Under the pieces are notes generated by a model, which saw only the letters and a program-made list of their open reading frames with translations, made no database searches and was not told where the DNA came from. 5,931 nt of DNA from assembly GCA_947475475.1 (NCBI GenBank), contig CANJOG010000139.1, positions 1 through 5,931 of the forward strand. The letters are read 5' to 3'. A program made the translations under genes and the position numbers. Of the stretch, positions 4,707 to 5,931 are shown in pieces; within the stretch, counting starts at the first letter, position 1, and each line of letters begins with the position of its first letter. The DNA comes from Acetobacteraceae bacterium. GTDB taxonomy: Bacteria > Pseudomonadota > Alphaproteobacteria > Acetobacterales > Acetobacteraceae.

Positions 4707-5035
4707 ACCCAAGCCCAGCCCGTCGGGCCGAGCGCCCAGTATCCAGCCTGCCACAACATGCCATGTCCAGCGCGCTTGACCCAGGCGCCGGGGACATAGG
4801 CGTAGCCCGTGCCGGTCCAGTTGTAGTGCCCTGGCTGGAAGGTCAGCGGCTCTTCGGAGACCGGCGGCAGGCCCTGGTTTTCGACGGGCAGGGCAGGGAC
4901 CGGGGGGTAGGGATTGGCCATCTGCACCGGCGCCGGCGGGGTGCTGGTCGCACAACCGGCCAGAAGCGCCAGGCCCAGGGCCGCACCCATCATGCCAGGC
5001 GCTTTGCCAGCGAAAATCCTGCTGAATAGAGTCAT
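4688..5035 (-). CDS. lipoprotein with WxxGxW-type aromatic repeats
   Basis: A 115-residue protein. The signal peptide ends in a lipobox (LLAGC, Cys28), so it is lipid-anchored in the envelope. A Pro-rich linker (about 31-64) leads to a repeat domain of Trp/Tyr-Pro-Gly motifs: FQPGHY (66-71), YVPGAW (80-85), WQAGYW (95-100) and WVPPHW (109-114). They are spaced about 14-15 residues apart, like the YXWGXW/WxxGxW repeat proteins of proteobacteria. Such domains are thought to form small beta structures. Their molecular role is unknown. The start is well supported: AGAGGGG (5047-5041 on the minus strand) lies 5 nt before the ATG. A 7-bp hairpin (5056-5076) sits just upstream in the leader. Confidence 0.87.
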   Translation of the reverse strand: MTLFSRIFAGKAPGMMGAALGLALLAGCATSTPPAPVQMANPYPPVPALPVENQGLPPVSEEPLTFQPGHYNWTGTGYAYVPGAWVKRAGHGMLWQAGYWALGPTGWAWVPPHWM

Positions 5036-5055
5036 CCGAACCCCTCTGATATTCC

Positions 5056-5076
5056 AGCCAGGCCGTAAACCTGGCT
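5056..5076 (-). other. hairpin in the leader of the WxxGxW lipoprotein gene
   Basis: AGCCAGG (5056-5062) and CCTGGCT (5070-5076) form a perfect 7-bp stem with a 7-nt loop, 9 nt upstream of the Shine-Dalgarno of the minus-strand lipoprotein gene. It could be a leader structure or an operator. No known class is recognised. Confidence 0.35.
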
Positions 5077-5087
5077 CCGGTGTCCGT

Positions 5088-5122
5088 CAGGTCTAGCACG
5101 CCCCGCACGTGGGTTCGACCTG
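5088..5122 (-). terminator. possible stem-loop between ispDF and the lipoprotein gene
   Basis: CAGGTC (5088-5093) and GACCTG (5117-5122) are perfect 6-bp arms with a 23-nt loop containing the palindrome CACGTG (5106-5111). It lies 40 nt past the ispDF stop on the minus strand, with no T-run following. It could be a weak terminator or a binding site for the downstream gene. Confidence 0.3.
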
Positions 5123-5161
5123 AGCGCCCGAAAAGCCCACCCTGCGCCACACGTTACGGTC

Positions 5162-5931
5162 TCACCCCGGCACCATCACCGTCGCCACCGCCTGTGCCGC
5201 AATCCCCTCGCCACGGCCGGTAAAGCCGAGCTTCTCCGTCGTGGTCGCCTTTACCGAGACCAGACCCGGCTCCACGCCGAGCAACTCCGCAAGCCGCGCC
5301 TGCATGGCGGCGGCATGCGGCGCGATCTTCGGCCGCTCACAGATCAGCGTCACATCCGCATTGGCAAGCCGCCCGCCGCGCGCCGTGATCAGCTCGCCCG
5401 CGTGGCGCAGGAAGCGGGCGCTGTCCGCGTTCTTCCACGTTGCCTCGCTGGGCGGGAAATGCCGGCCGATATCGCCCTCCGCCAGCGCGCCATAGATCGC
5501 GTCGCACAGCGCATGGATGCCCACATCGGCATCCGAATGTCCGGCCAGCCCACGCTCATGCGGCACCGCTACCCCGCAGAGCATGAGCGTCCGCACCTCG
5601 CCAAACGCATGCACATCGAAACCCATGCCGATGCGCGGGGACAGGCCAGGAAACAGTGGGGCAGGGGAGAGCAGGCGGTCCAGGCGCATGGCATCCTCCG
5701 GCCAGGTCAGCTTGATATTGTCCTCCGAGCCCGCCACCAGCACCACGGAGCGCCCGGCTGCCTCCAGCAGCGCCGCATCATCGGTCGCTCCGGCATCGCC
5801 AGCCCGGCGATGCAGCTCCAGCAGAACCGGAAACCGGAATCCCTGTGGCGTCTGCGCCCGATAGAGCCCGTCGCGCGGCACCGTCGCGGCAATCGTGCCG
5901 TCGGAGCCCGCGCGCTTGAGCGTATCGGCCA
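5162..5931 (-). CDS. ispDF: bifunctional IspD-IspF, 3' part (runs off right edge)
   Basis: The fused enzyme of the non-mevalonate isoprenoid pathway: IspD joins CTP to 2-C-methyl-D-erythritol 4-phosphate, and IspF cyclises the later diphosphocytidyl phosphate to the 2,4-cyclodiphosphate. The 255 residues seen start inside IspD (ADTLKR, then [11 protein letters not shown] at about 22-32 of the fragment, both typical of the IspD C-terminal half). A short linker leads to a full-length 157-residue IspF from about residue 99. IspF features are GFDVHAF with metal ligands Asp105 and His107, GHSDADV, His139 in [11 protein letters not shown], and the signature [18 protein letters not shown] near the end. 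The GTG at 5881 is not the start, since coding continues to the window edge. Fused ispDF is typical of alphaproteobacteria and a few other groups. The stop is followed by a 126-bp gap to the next minus-strand gene. Function is very certain. Confidence 0.97.
   Translation of the reverse strand, partial: ADTLKRAGSDGTIAATVPRDGLYRAQTPQGFRFPVLLELHRRAGDAGATDDAALLEAAGRSVVLVAGSEDNIKLTWPEDAMRLDRLLSPAPLFPGLSPRIGMGFDVHAFGEVRTLMLCGVAVPHERGLAGHSDADVGIHALCDAIYGALAEGDIGRHFPPSEATWKNADSARFLRHAGELITARGGRLANADVTLICERPKIAPHAAAMQARLAELLGVEPGLVSVKATTTEKLGFTGRGEGIAAQAVATVMVPG

Noticed and set aside
4171..4797. 208-codon minus-strand frame opposite the secreted-protein gene
   Set aside because: Its translation is Gly/Ala-rich low-complexity. 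The plus-strand gene has a strong ribosome binding site and a signal peptide, so this is a shadow.
4437..5150. 237-codon minus-strand frame across the convergent genes
   Set aside because: It overlaps the lipobox protein in another frame and the secreted protein in antisense, with no motif of its own.
5162..5881. IspF-containing gene starting at the GTG at 5881
   Set aside because: Upstream codons to the window edge encode IspD sequence (ADTLKR), so the GTG is an internal valine.

Overview
This window looks like high-GC alphaproteobacterial chromosome. The best taxonomic clues are a fused IspD-IspF enzyme at the right edge, a cyclic beta-1,2-glucan synthase remnant at the left edge, and a dense set of small lipoproteins. 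A member of the Acetobacteraceae (Acidocella/Acidiphilium-like) would fit, but that is a guess from gene style, not from any search. No rRNA, tRNA or CRISPR array was seen.

Layout, left to right. Positions 1-145 carry what looks like the outer end of an insertion sequence (two GGTACACTTT-type repeats, IS21-like). It abuts a 5'-truncated GH94 domain of a cyclic beta-1,2-glucan synthase (to 1053, + strand). A converging-gene gap (1054-1298) holds a long stem-loop after the GH94 fragment, and a stem-loop plus a clear intrinsic terminator (eight T's) for the minus-strand genes coming from the right. Next come three minus-strand lipoprotein genes: a small one with a duplicated MPYGERG motif (1299-1538), an OmpA-domain lipoprotein (1541-2023) in a tight pair with it, and a glycine-zipper lipoprotein with a proline/tyrosine tail (2283-2573). 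On the plus strand follow serA (2804-4063, E. coli-type phosphoglycerate dehydrogenase with ACT domain) and a gene for a secreted protein of unknown function that holds two copies of an alpha-helical repeat (4168-4674). It converges on a minus-strand WxxGxW-type lipoprotein gene (4688-5035). The window ends in the 3' part of ispDF (minus strand, running off the right edge).

How the genes relate: two are core metabolism (serine biosynthesis, MEP isoprenoid pathway). Five encode exported envelope proteins, four of them with a lipobox, so the central block looks like a loose neighbourhood of envelope genes rather than one operon. The only convincing operon is the OmpA-like gene with the small lipoprotein gene. 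The left edge is the rearranged part: an insertion sequence has apparently cut a glucan synthase gene just downstream of where its catalytic motif would lie, leaving an intact but probably inactive reading frame. I see no new defence or mobile system. The most unusual items are the IS/GH94 junction, the internally duplicated secreted protein and the small repeat-bearing lipoprotein.
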